Below are positions 36,799-45,012 of a stretch of DNA of 64,000 bases, one piece after another. The DNA comes from Flavilitoribacter nigricans DSM 23189 = NBRC 102662 (GTDB lineage: Bacteria > Bacteroidota > Bacteroidia > Chitinophagales > Saprospiraceae): positions 1 through 64,000 of the forward strand of contig NZ_PDUD01000055.1 in assembly GCF_002646595.1 (NCBI RefSeq), given 5' to 3'. The notes beneath the pieces are model-generated. The model did no database searches. It was not told where the DNA came from and worked only from the letters and a program-made list of their open reading frames with translations. A program made the translations under genes and the position numbers. Each line of letters opens with the position of its first letter. The first letter of the stretch is position 1.

Positions 36799-36806
36799 TA
36801 CATTTG
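36799..36806 (+). promoter_or_regulatory. Candidate pepT -7 box
   Basis: TACATTTG, exact match to TAnnTTTG, but no TTG lies at the expected distance. A transcript from here would begin just after an in-frame TTG at 36804, which supports ATG 36885 as the true pepT start. Confidence 0.4.
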
Positions 36807-36884
36807 CAGGGACAGCCCATTTTGTCTAATACGCCACGGCAGACTACGACCAACAAGAGCCGGCCGTGTACCAACCATATCATC

Positions 36885-38132
36885 ATGTCCCTGACCATTC
36901 AGCATACCGTACTGGACCGCTTCCTGCGCTACGTTAAGATCGATACCCAATCCGACGCTTCTTCCGATACCTGTCCTTCCACCGCCAAACAAAAGGATCT
37001 GGGCCGCCTGCTGGTCATAGAACTGCAGGAGATGGGGATCAACGATGCCCACCTGGACGAACACGGATACGTTTACGCTACCATACCAGCTACCGTCGAT
37101 AAGGAGGTTCCCGTCATCTGTTACTGTTCCCACATGGATACGTCCCCGGACGCCAGCGGCAAAGACGTCAAACCCATCATACACCGCAATTATCAGGGGC
37201 AGGACCTCATCCTGCCGGACGATCCCAGTCAGGTGATCCGCGCGGATGATCACCCGCATCTGAAGGATCAGATCGGAAACGACATCGTCACGGCCAGTGG
37301 GGCTACCTTGCTAGGCGCGGACAATAAAGCCGGACTGGCGGAGATCATGGACGCCGCCCATCACCTGATCAATCACCCGGAAATTGAACACGGTAAGATC
37401 CGGATCCTGTTTACCCCCGACGAGGAGATCGGCCGCGGTGTGGATAAGGTAGATATCGAAAAACTGGGAGCCGACTTCGGTTACACCGTGGACGGGGAGC
37501 AGCGGGGAACGCTGGAAGATGAGACCTTTTCTGCCGATGGTGCCACCATTACCATCTACGGGGTGAGTGCGCACCCGGGTTTTGCCAAGGGCAAACTGGA
37601 GAACGCCGTTAAGATCGCCGGAGAGATCCTGGCCACTTTACCGCAGGATCGCCTCTCTCCGGAGACAACCGAGGGCCGGGAAGGCTTCATTCACCCGGTG
37701 AGTGTGAACGGTATCGCCGAAAAGGCCACGATCCAGTTCATCATCCGGGATTTCACGGAAGAAGGGCTCGAACAACACGAAGCCGTACTCCGGGGAGCCA
37801 TGAACGCCGTGATCGCCAAATATCCCGGTTCCCGTGCGGAGCTTTCTATCCGGGAGCAGTACCGCAACATGAAAAAAGTACTGGATCAGCATCCGGAGAT
37901 CGTAGCGCACGCCAAAGAAGCCATTCGCCGGGCCGGTATGGATCCCATTGCTTCCAGTATTCGTGGCGGCACGGACGGATCCCGTCTTTCCTTTATGGGA
38001 TTGCCTTGCCCCAATATCTTTGCGGGTGAGCACGCTTTCCATTCCAAACACGAGTGGGTTTCGGTACAGGATATGGAAAAAGCGGTGGAAATGCTGGTCC
38101 ATTTGTCTACCGTTTGGGCGGAAAAATCCTAA
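36885..38132 (+). CDS. pepT: Peptidase T (tripeptide aminopeptidase)
   Basis: A 415-residue M20-family zinc aminopeptidase that removes the N-terminal residue of tripeptides. The zinc ligands are in CYCSHMDTSPDASG, TLLGADNKAGLAEI and FTPDEEIGRGVDK. Later motifs are SAHPGFAKGKLENAV (dimerisation domain) and IRGGTDGSRLSFMGLPCPNI, with the final His in AFHSKHEWVS. Likely cytoplasmic, with no signal peptide. Start at ATG 36885 (MSLTIQHTVLDRFLRYVKI) fits the family. Confidence 0.96.
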   Translation: MSLTIQHTVLDRFLRYVKIDTQSDASSDTCPSTAKQKDLGRLLVIELQEMGINDAHLDEHGYVYATIPATVDKEVPVICYCSHMDTSPDASGKDVKPIIHRNYQGQDLILPDDPSQVIRADDHPHLKDQIGNDIVTASGATLLGADNKAGLAEIMDAAHHLINHPEIEHGKIRILFTPDEEIGRGVDKVDIEKLGADFGYTVDGEQRGTLEDETFSADGATITIYGVSAHPGFAKGKLENAVKIAGEILATLPQDRLSPETTEGREGFIHPVSVNGIAEKATIQFIIRDFTEEGLEQHEAVLRGAMNAVIAKYPGSRAELSIREQYRNMKKVLDQHPEIVAHAKEAIRRAGMDPIASSIRGGTDGSRLSFMGLPCPNIFAGEHAFHSKHEWVSVQDMEKAVEMLVHLSTVWAEKS

Positions 38133-38567
38133 AATGATCCATATTTGAACTGAAAAAATTATTGCGGCCGGCCGGAGTACACACTCCGGAACCGGCCCAT
38201 TCCTGTCTGGCCCCACCGGAGAGAAGCTTGTGAACCGTTACTTTGCCTAAATTGCCGGATGGATCAATTGCCGGATCTTAAGACTGATTTTCGGCCAAAA
38301 GCCCCGGAAATAGGGGGATTTCGCTTCTTTTGAGTTACCCTGCCTGCCGGGAAAAGATAACACCCGCCGTAGCCCTCCAACTGCCCGGCCCAACCGCTTA
38401 AATTCTGCTATAAAAACCAGGTAACTCCCTTGCAATCAGTTGATAAGCTTCCTGTTTTGCCCTGCCCGATACGGCGGCCTGCGCCCGGGAAAAACGAACA
38501 TGAAAACGGAGATTCCTGTTTTAAGGGCAAGTAAACACACTTTTTGTTAAAAAAAATAGGAAAAATT
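38133..38567. other. Gene-free gap with a nested hairpin after pepT
   Basis: No credible gene. A perfect nested hairpin lies at 38166-38197: GGCCGG-CCGGAGT-acac-ACTCCGG-aa-CCGGCC. No T run follows. It probably marks the end of the pepT transcript. The rest is unremarkable, with an A/T-rich stretch before the next start. Confidence 0.6.
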
Positions 38568-39557
38568 ATGGCAGATTGGAAAAAATATTCCGATAGCTCA
38601 GAAAAGCCAGAATACACCCCCAATAGTGGTGATTCCGGAGCCTCAAAAAAGCTGGCATGGACCTTCGCGGGCATTATGTTCGTAGTGGCCGTACTGGCAA
38701 TTTACTTTGGAGTAAGATCCAACAAGTATCAGACACTCTCCTCTGAACTGAGTACAGAGCTGGATCAAACTAAAACCCAGATGCAGGATGAACTGGCCGT
38801 TATTCAATCGGCTTATGACACCCAGGTGGTGGTCAATGATGATCTGACTGCAGAAATTGAAACTAAGGTCCAGGAAGTTGAAGAACTGCAGACCAGAATT
38901 AAGCAGGCACGGAGCCAGCTTGCAAGCAGTAAAGCCAACACCAGTGAGATCAAAGCTCGACTGGCCCAGATGGAAGAACTGAAAGCTGCTTTGGAAACGG
39001 ACCTGCTCGCCCTGCAGGAAACGAACGACAGCCTGACCGAAACCAACTCAACGCTTACTTTGGCCCTGGATGAATCCAAGATGAAGGTGGAGCAAATGAG
39101 TACCGAAATCGCGAGTCTGAACCAACAGAACGAGAAGCTGGATCGCAGGCTGACCCTGCTCGCTCCGGCCGGTTTTAAAGCGGACAACTTCCGTATTCAG
39201 GTAGAACGCCGGAATGATAAACTAACTTCCAGAGCACGTCGTGCCGATGAGATCGTTGTACGATTTGACCTGGATAACGTACCACCCGAAAAACAGGGTG
39301 CCCGCGAATTGTACCTGACCGTTACCACGCTTGATGGTAATCCGGTAAAAGTACTGCCGGTAGAGCAGATCAGTGTACCGGCCGCCAACGAGCCGCTCCA
39401 GATCAGCGCTGCGGATGTTGAGCAGATTGACCTGTCCAGTACGCAGACCGTAGCCATGTCTTTCAGTCCGAATAAGGACCTGGAAGCCGGTGAATACAAC
39501 GTATTCGTTTATTCGGATGCCGGTTACCTTGGTGCTACCGGATTTAGACTTCGATAG
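38568..39557 (+). CDS. Membrane-anchored coiled-coil protein
   Basis: A protein of about 329 residues. After a hydrophilic start (MADWKKYSDSSEK) one membrane helix is visible (LAWTFAGIMFVVAVLAIYFGV), then a long coiled coil of about 150 residues (LDQTKTQMQDELAVIQSAYD and following heptads). The last 110 residues form a compact beta domain (VVRFDLDNVPPEKQGARELYLTV), ending in GATGFRLR. The coiled coil probably spans the periplasm from an inner-membrane anchor. No known family is recognised with confidence. A terminator and an ATAGGAA repeat follow. The start is chosen at MADW because an earlier Met adds eight unconserved residues. Confidence 0.75.
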   Translation: MADWKKYSDSSEKPEYTPNSGDSGASKKLAWTFAGIMFVVAVLAIYFGVRSNKYQTLSSELSTELDQTKTQMQDELAVIQSAYDTQVVVNDDLTAEIETKVQEVEELQTRIKQARSQLASSKANTSEIKARLAQMEELKAALETDLLALQETNDSLTETNSTLTLALDESKMKVEQMSTEIASLNQQNEKLDRRLTLLAPAGFKADNFRIQVERRNDKLTSRARRADEIVVRFDLDNVPPEKQGARELYLTVTTLDGNPVKVLPVEQISVPAANEPLQISAADVEQIDLSSTQTVAMSFSPNKDLEAGEYNVFVYSDAGYLGATGFRLR

Positions 39558-39590
39558 GAAGAATAGGAAATTAATAGGAAATAGGATATA
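39558..39590. repeat. ATAGGAA-type tandem repeat after a stop codon
   Basis: About four imperfect copies of an ATAGGAA(AT) unit begin directly after the TAG at 39555-39557 and run to the terminator. Confidence 0.65.
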
Positions 39591-39594
39591 AACC

Positions 39595-39630
39595 GAAGGG
39601 GAAAGCGTCTCGCTTTTCCCTTCTTTTTTT
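39595..39630 (+). terminator. Terminator of the coiled-coil protein gene
   Basis: GAAGGGGAAAGCG (39595-39607) pairs with CGCTTTTCCCTTC (39611-39623), with one wobble; seven T residues follow. Confidence 0.9.
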
Positions 39631-39716
39631 GCCCCTGCAGGTAAGAACGGAGATCCGATGGGAAGTAATTACGAATAGGGTATCTCTGTGTTCTACAGTA
39701 TGGCGGAAAAGGTCTT

Positions 39717-40295
39717 TTAAAGATTATACAGCTGCTTCTGCTGTAGACGGTTAAATTCTTCTATGATCTTCACAAGGTCCTTAAACCGGTAGCCCGGTTT
39801 ACCGATCTTTCTGGCCAGTTCCGGTTCGGACTTTTTAACGAGTCGACGAAAGCGACGTTTGTAGCGAAAGCGGGTCAATGGAGTCATGTTACCTCCGGGT
39901 ACATCTACCCAGTATTCCTCCAATTCAATGGTGTTGAAACCGTGCGCGATACTCACTCTCTCCTCGGGCGCTTTGTACAGACTCATATCCTTACCGCGGT
40001 AGATCACTTCCAGAAAGATCCAGGAACCTTTGGTAAAACGGCTTTCGTAGAGAATGTTATTTTCATCTTCATTTCTAAAAGCAAACCCCCGGATCAGGGC
40101 CGGGTGGATCTGATAGCTGGTACCAAAGTCGTTGATAAAGGTGAGTTCACTGCCGAAATCGGAATGGAAAATAGTGCTGATCTTCCCGGTTAGTCGTATG
40201 CCGCTATGGGTAATAATGTATCCCTGGTAATCTTCAGCGTGGGTTGAAGTGTGGAAAAAGAGCAGGCCAATGATTAAAATGTAAAGTCTTTTCAT
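39717..40295 (-). CDS. Secreted protein of unknown function
   Basis: A 192-residue protein with a signal peptide (LYILIIGLLFFHTSTHA). The mature part begins with DYQGYIITHSGIRLTGKIS, a beta-rich stretch like a small jelly roll or outer-membrane-associated domain. A basic C-terminal helix (RYKRRFRRLVKKSEPE) follows. No family is recognised. It lies alone between a plus-strand gene and a minus-strand transporter gene; the basic tail is unusual for an exported protein and might contact anionic lipid. The function is unknown. Confidence 0.65.
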   Translation of the reverse strand: MKRLYILIIGLLFFHTSTHAEDYQGYIITHSGIRLTGKISTIFHSDFGSELTFINDFGTSYQIHPALIRGFAFRNEDENNILYESRFTKGSWIFLEVIYRGKDMSLYKAPEERVSIAHGFNTIELEEYWVDVPGGNMTPLTRFRYKRRFRRLVKKSEPELARKIGKPGYRFKDLVKIIEEFNRLQQKQLYNL

Positions 40296-40365
40296 ACATG
40301 GGCGTTTAATAATTCTTCAACACTAATATACAAATATCGTTGCGAAAAATCCAGTATAGTTTTGC

Positions 40366-41286
40366 TCAAAGGGCAGCTTCCTGACCAATTTCCTGTGGGT
40401 GACGCCGCCACCAGGTCGCTATCGAAAAGGCGGAGATCAGGTGCCAGATACCCCACCAGGCCGCGATCATGGCCATGCCCCCGAGACCGTCGAAAAAGTT
40501 GAAGATGAGGATGAGGCCCAGCCCGGAATTCTGGATACCTGTTTCAATAGAAATGGCCCGGATATCCGCCGGAGGCAGCTTGTTCCAGCGGGCAAACCAG
40601 TAGCCTCCGGTGAGCGCCAGGAAATTGTGCATCAAAACCAGGAGAAATACTAAATGTAGATAATCGACGATTTGCTGAAAGTTAGCGTAAACAGCTACGA
40701 AAACGAAGCCCAGGAAGATGGTCATGGATAAAATACCCACCGGTCGCCGGATCTTGGCGGTAAATTCCGGGAACCGCCAGCGCAATCCCATACCCAGTAC
40801 GATCGGTACCAGGATCAGCTGGAGAATCGTACTCAGCATCTGACCGGAATCGACCTGAATGGTGCCGGCGTACGCTTCACTCCCCGGGATCAGTTGGCTC
40901 AGCCAGGAAAAGTAGAGCGGCGTAAGCAGAATAGCGCCCAGGGTGGAGATCGAAGTAAGCGTAACGGAAAGTGCCGCATTGGCCCCGGCGAGATGGACCG
41001 CGTAGTTGGAGACGTTCCCACCCGGGCAGGCGGCCACCAGCGCCATGCCGAGCGCGATACTTACCGGTGGCTGCACGATCAGGATCAGACTGATGGTCAG
41101 GGCCGGCAGCAATATCCACTGGGAAGAAAGGCCGATAATGGTGGATTTGGGCGATTTCAGGATCTCCCGGAAGTGGTCCAGCCGAAGATCCAGCGCTACG
41201 CCGAAAAGGAGAAAAGCCAGACAGATATTGAGTAAAAAAAGCTGATCAGGGTTGAAATTGATTCTGACGGCATCGATCGGATTCAT
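40366..41286 (-). CDS. Bile acid:sodium symporter family transporter
   Basis: A 306-residue inner-membrane protein with about nine or ten membrane segments. The family signature ACPGGNVSNYAVHLAGANAALSVTL lies near residue 84, and a second conserved helix with GIQNSGLGLILIFNFF lies near residue 250. These proteins move organic anions such as pantoate, pyruvate-type acids or bile salts with sodium. The substrate here is unknown. It is monocistronic on the minus strand. Confidence 0.9.
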   Translation of the reverse strand: MNPIDAVRINFNPDQLFLLNICLAFLLFGVALDLRLDHFREILKSPKSTIIGLSSQWILLPALTISLILIVQPPVSIALGMALVAACPGGNVSNYAVHLAGANAALSVTLTSISTLGAILLTPLYFSWLSQLIPGSEAYAGTIQVDSGQMLSTILQLILVPIVLGMGLRWRFPEFTAKIRRPVGILSMTIFLGFVFVAVYANFQQIVDYLHLVFLLVLMHNFLALTGGYWFARWNKLPPADIRAISIETGIQNSGLGLILIFNFFDGLGGMAMIAAWWGIWHLISAFSIATWWRRHPQEIGQEAAL

Positions 41287-41457
41287 TGTTCGGGTATTGA
41301 TCGCACGCAGTGCGGTATGTAAGTCGTCTGTTTACAGTTTCTGGGAGGCGAAACCAGTTGAAGGTCCAAGATAACAAATATCTACCCGTCGGATGAAGAG
41401 GCAAGTGTGTATGCAAAATTGTACAAACCATTCAGTGACAAGGGCAGCGTACCGTCT

Positions 41458-42087
41458 TTACAATTGGGCGAGTTCCCGTTTGAGGTTATCTCTGGCCTTA
41501 AATTCGTATTGTTCAAAATACAGCGGTGTGAAGTACAGGCGCGGACGTTCGAGGAAATGAGACAGTACTTTCCGCCGCCCTTTCCGGTACATCCAGTTGG
41601 GATAGATCTGGTATTCCCGACGTATTTTTTGGGTGTACAGCAGATACCGGTCCCAGTCGGCCCCAAGAATCGCCAGATCGAAATCCAGAAAATAGGGGAG
41701 ATCGGGATCCCGGTCGGAAACAGACAACTGGTGGCCCTGGGTAGCTTTGATCTGACGCAGACAACGTGCCGCTCGCAGGGAAGGAAAACCCAGCTTATCC
41801 AGTTTCTTTTCGGCCACCTGCGCGCTTTTAATTTCATTGTCCTTGCGGAGGCTGCTGTAAATGAAGTCGTGGTAAAAGATGGAGAACCGCAGAACGTCGT
41901 AATCCTTCAGCACGGATCGTTGTTGCGCCGCCTGTTGCAGCAGTTCGTGCAGGTGCTGCAGGTCATGGTAGTGCCTGCGACGGCTGGTATAGGCCTTTTC
42001 TATTTCCGACCAGCACTTCCGGACGGTACCTGCTTTCGAACAGTAGGTCGCACTCAGCTCCTTCCATTGGGCCATTACGAAATCCAT
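41458..42087 (-). CDS. HD-superfamily metal-dependent hydrolase
   Basis: A 209-residue protein of the predicted metal-dependent HD phosphohydrolase type. The metal-binding residues are in RRHYHDLQHLHELL and the HD pair itself in FSIFYHDFIYSSLR (residues about 65-80). It lacks a signal peptide. The ATG 42087 (MDFVMAQWKEL) is chosen; a TTG ten codons upstream is possible. It is divergent from the GH3 gene, whose start is 97 bases away. The substrate, likely a nucleotide or phosphomonoester, is not predictable. Confidence 0.85.
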   Translation of the reverse strand: MDFVMAQWKELSATYCSKAGTVRKCWSEIEKAYTSRRRHYHDLQHLHELLQQAAQQRSVLKDYDVLRFSIFYHDFIYSSLRKDNEIKSAQVAEKKLDKLGFPSLRAARCLRQIKATQGHQLSVSDRDPDLPYFLDFDLAILGADWDRYLLYTQKIRREYQIYPNWMYRKGRRKVLSHFLERPRLYFTPLYFEQYEFKARDNLKRELAQL

Positions 42088-42184
42088 ACGCTTGCTTTTA
42101 GAAGGTTGCGTTTGCAACCCGGTCGGGGTAAAATAAGATTTTGATCAATATTTTCTTTCTTTGTCTCCAGTAAAAATATACGAT

Positions 42185-44362
42185 ATGGCCAATCGCATCC
42201 AGGACCTGCTTACCCGAATGAGCTTGCGCGAGAAGATCGGACAGATGACCCAACTGGCGATCGATGCGATTGCAGTGGGGCGCCCTTATCGACTGGAAGA
42301 TCCCCTTGAGCTCGATCCCCATAAACTGCAGGAAGCAATCGTAACCTACGGTGTCGGATCGATCCTCAATGTGGGCACCCAAGCCCATAGCGTCGAAAGA
42401 TGGCGTGGCATCCTGGCCGTGATCCAGAAAGCAGCCGGACAGACCCGGCACCGGATCCCGGTACTTTACGGTATAGATTCCGTGCACGGGGCCAACTATG
42501 TAGCCGGGAGCACGGTATTTCCCCAGCAATTGGCCCTGGCCAGTACCTGGAATCCGGAAAGGGTAAATCAGTTGGCACAAATCGCAGCCTACGAAACCCG
42601 GGCGGCGGGTATTCCCTGGAATTTTTCACCGGTACTGAATCTGGGCCGCCATCCGGCCTGGCCTCGACTTTGGGAAACTTTCGGCGAAGATGTTCATTTA
42701 GTCGGCGAACTGGGGCTGGCCATGAAGCGGGGCTACGAAGGAGATGATATCTCCCATCCGTACCGACTCGCATCCTGCCCGAAGCATTTCCTCGGAGGCG
42801 GATGGCCGTTGACCGGACAGGATCGGACGCCCTCCTGGATCCCCGATAGTCAGTTACGGGAATATTTTCTACCGGCATTTGCCCGGGCTATCGCGGATGG
42901 AGCCAGCACTATTATGGTGAATTCCGGTGAGATCAACGGCATACCGGTACACGCAAACCGGGAGATCTTGACCACCCTGCTGCGGGAAGAGCTGGGTTTC
43001 GAAGGCCTGGTTGTTACGGATTGGGAAGACATTCGCTATCTGCACACCCGGCACCGGATAGCGGCCAGCCATAAAGAGGCGGTTCGGATGGCGGTAGAGG
43101 CGGGTATCGATATGAGTATGGTGCCGCTGGATTTTTCATTTTCTGATTGTTTGCTGGAACTGGTAGAAGAAGGGACGATACCCGAAGCCCGAATCGATGT
43201 GTCCGTGCGGCGTATTTTACAGTTAAAGGAATCACTGGGATTGTTTGATCAGGCGGTATATCCGTTGGAAGAATATCCCGATTTTGGCAGCGCCGCCCAC
43301 CGAAATGCCAGCCTAGAGGCAGCCCGTGAATCCATCGTACTGTTGAAAAATGAGCAGTCGGTATTACCACTGCGGAAAGATCAGAAAATACTGGTGGCCG
43401 GGCCCGCGGCCCATACCCTGCGAAGTCTGAACGGCGGCTGGACTTATACCTGGCAGGGTGACCAGATAGATGAACTATTAGACAAAAAAGAATACCCGAC
43501 GGTGCTTAATGCCGTAGCGGGGCGCATGCCGGAAGGGCAGGTCTATTACGCTCCCGGGGTTGACTTCGAAGAAAGGATCGATATTCCCTACGCCGTGCGG
43601 GCGGCGGCTGAGGTAGATGTGATCCTGCTTTGCCTGGGAGAAGCTTCCTACACGGAATTTTTCGGAAGCATTGATGATCTTTATCTCCCGGATGCGCAAC
43701 ACGCACTGGCGTACGCACTGCTCAACACGGGAAAGCCCCTGGTGTTGCTGCTACTGGAAGGACGGCCGCGACTCATCAGCAAATTCGCGGATCAGGTACC
43801 GGCCATACTGGCGGCCTTTTATCCCGGCAATGAAGGCGGTCGGGCCATTGCTGATGTGCTGTTCGGAGACTACAATCCGGGGGGGAAACTGCCCATCACC
43901 TATCCCCGCTATCCAAACGGGTTGATTCCCTACGATCACAAGGCTACAGAAAGCATGCCGCTTCAGGAGAGTGGGGTCAGGTACAATCCCCAATTTGAGT
44001 TTGGGCACGGTCTGAGTTACACGACCTTTGCCTACCACAACCTAAGTCTGAATACGCCGGAACTGACGGCGCACAATTTACTGGTCATTTCGGTAGAAGT
44101 GCAGAACACCGGCGATCGGGCCGGGCACGAAACGGTGCAGTTGTACGTTTCGGATCATTACGCCAGTCTGACGCCGCCGGTCCGCCGCCTGCGCGGCTTT
44201 AAGAAGGTATTCCTGGAGCCCGGAGCGCTTACTCGGGTGGAATTCGCCATTCGGGCCAGGGACCTGGCCTTTGTCGATCAAAACGGGGAATGGATCACGG
44301 AAGCGGGTAGCTTCACGGCCGGTATCGGTGGCCTGACGGTCGACTTCAATTATTCAGCATAA
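42185..44362 (+). CDS. Glycoside hydrolase family 3 (beta-glucosidase-like), no signal peptide
   Basis: A protein of about 725 residues. The N-terminal barrel includes LREKIGQMTQ, YGIDSVHGANYVAGSTVFPQQ and CPKHFLGGG; the nucleophile Asp is in FEGLVVTDWEDI near residue 280. The (alpha/beta) sandwich domain and C-terminal fibronectin III-like domain (VEVQNTGDRAGHETVQLYV) follow. GH3 enzymes release terminal beta-D-glucose or related sugars. No signal peptide precedes the barrel, unlike most Bacteroidota GH3s, so it may act in the cytoplasm on imported oligosaccharides. No SusC/SusD or other CAZyme gene lies next to it. Confidence 0.92.
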   Translation: MANRIQDLLTRMSLREKIGQMTQLAIDAIAVGRPYRLEDPLELDPHKLQEAIVTYGVGSILNVGTQAHSVERWRGILAVIQKAAGQTRHRIPVLYGIDSVHGANYVAGSTVFPQQLALASTWNPERVNQLAQIAAYETRAAGIPWNFSPVLNLGRHPAWPRLWETFGEDVHLVGELGLAMKRGYEGDDISHPYRLASCPKHFLGGGWPLTGQDRTPSWIPDSQLREYFLPAFARAIADGASTIMVNSGEINGIPVHANREILTTLLREELGFEGLVVTDWEDIRYLHTRHRIAASHKEAVRMAVEAGIDMSMVPLDFSFSDCLLELVEEGTIPEARIDVSVRRILQLKESLGLFDQAVYPLEEYPDFGSAAHRNASLEAARESIVLLKNEQSVLPLRKDQKILVAGPAAHTLRSLNGGWTYTWQGDQIDELLDKKEYPTVLNAVAGRMPEGQVYYAPGVDFEERIDIPYAVRAAAEVDVILLCLGEASYTEFFGSIDDLYLPDAQHALAYALLNTGKPLVLLLLEGRPRLISKFADQVPAILAAFYPGNEGGRAIADVLFGDYNPGGKLPITYPRYPNGLIPYDHKATESMPLQESGVRYNPQFEFGHGLSYTTFAYHNLSLNTPELTAHNLLVISVEVQNTGDRAGHETVQLYVSDHYASLTPPVRRLRGFKKVFLEPGALTRVEFAIRARDLAFVDQNGEWITEAGSFTAGIGGLTVDFNYSA

Positions 44363-44394
44363 TGGACGCGGTGTTCATGATCATTGGCGGCTGA

Positions 44395-44775
44395 TCACCA
44401 TCTTCCGGTAGAATAGCTTCCTCCCGGTCCGGCTTGCAGTAAGATCTTTCCGGAATTAGCCGATGCGGAACCTCTATACTTGCCGTTCTGAATGCCCCGT
44501 ATTTTACCTGACACCTGTCTGGTCCTGGATTTCGGATCAATTTTGATGGTGTAAGTGCCGGGAGCGAGGATCTTTTGATAAGGAGTTTTCAGCTTGATGA
44601 AAGTCTCTTTGACCGGTTCATCATCGGCTTTCAGGCTGCCGGTGATGATAAGATCAAAAGTAGTTTCTAAGTCACCCAGTGTTTCTACGGTGAGCTCGTA
44701 TTGATAATCATCCGTTACCGGATTTCCCGCCAGACAAAAAAGGCCGGCAATTAAAAGTAGAGAGAACAACTTCAT
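44395..44775 (-). CDS. Small secreted protein of unknown function
   Basis: A 126-residue exported protein: signal peptide KLFSLLLIAGLFCLAGN, then a beta-rich mature part of about 100 residues with KLKTPYQKILAPGTYTIKIDP. It looks like a small immunoglobulin- or transthyretin-like domain. No family is recognised. It converges with the GH3 gene (33-base gap). The ATG at 44775 fits the signal peptide; an earlier in-frame Met adds ten residues. Confidence 0.65.
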   Translation of the reverse strand: MKLFSLLLIAGLFCLAGNPVTDDYQYELTVETLGDLETTFDLIITGSLKADDEPVKETFIKLKTPYQKILAPGTYTIKIDPKSRTRQVSGKIRGIQNGKYRGSASANSGKILLQAGPGGSYSTGRW

Positions 44776-44963
44776 AGGTTTAGATTTAATAGTGGTGAAA
44801 GGCAAGTGATCGGTAATAAGGATCCGGATCTTTGATCCCGGTCGGCGACCATTAACCGGTCCATCGTATCGAACGACTTCGCCCTTAGATCTTAGAACGC
44901 AATAAAGCCACCTTTCGAAATACGGCTTTGTAATTTTAACTTTTCCAGTTTTTGCTGAGTATT

Positions 44964-45005
44964 GCAGACCGGCTGGACCTCTAGGAACCCAACCAGCCGG
45001 TCTGC
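44964..45005. terminator. Strong 13-bp hairpin at the amidase 3' end, no T tract
   Basis: GCAGACCGGCTGG (44964-44976) pairs perfectly with CCAGCCGGTCTGC (44993-45005), 16-base loop, ending seven bases from the amidase stop. Neither strand has a T run. It may protect the mRNA end or terminate by a non-canonical route. Confidence 0.6.
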
Positions 45006-45012
45006 ACGATGA

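Noticed and set aside
36804-36884. TTG start for pepT
   Set aside because: It overlaps a TAnnTTTG box and adds 27 residues not expected in PepT; ATG 36885 fits the family.
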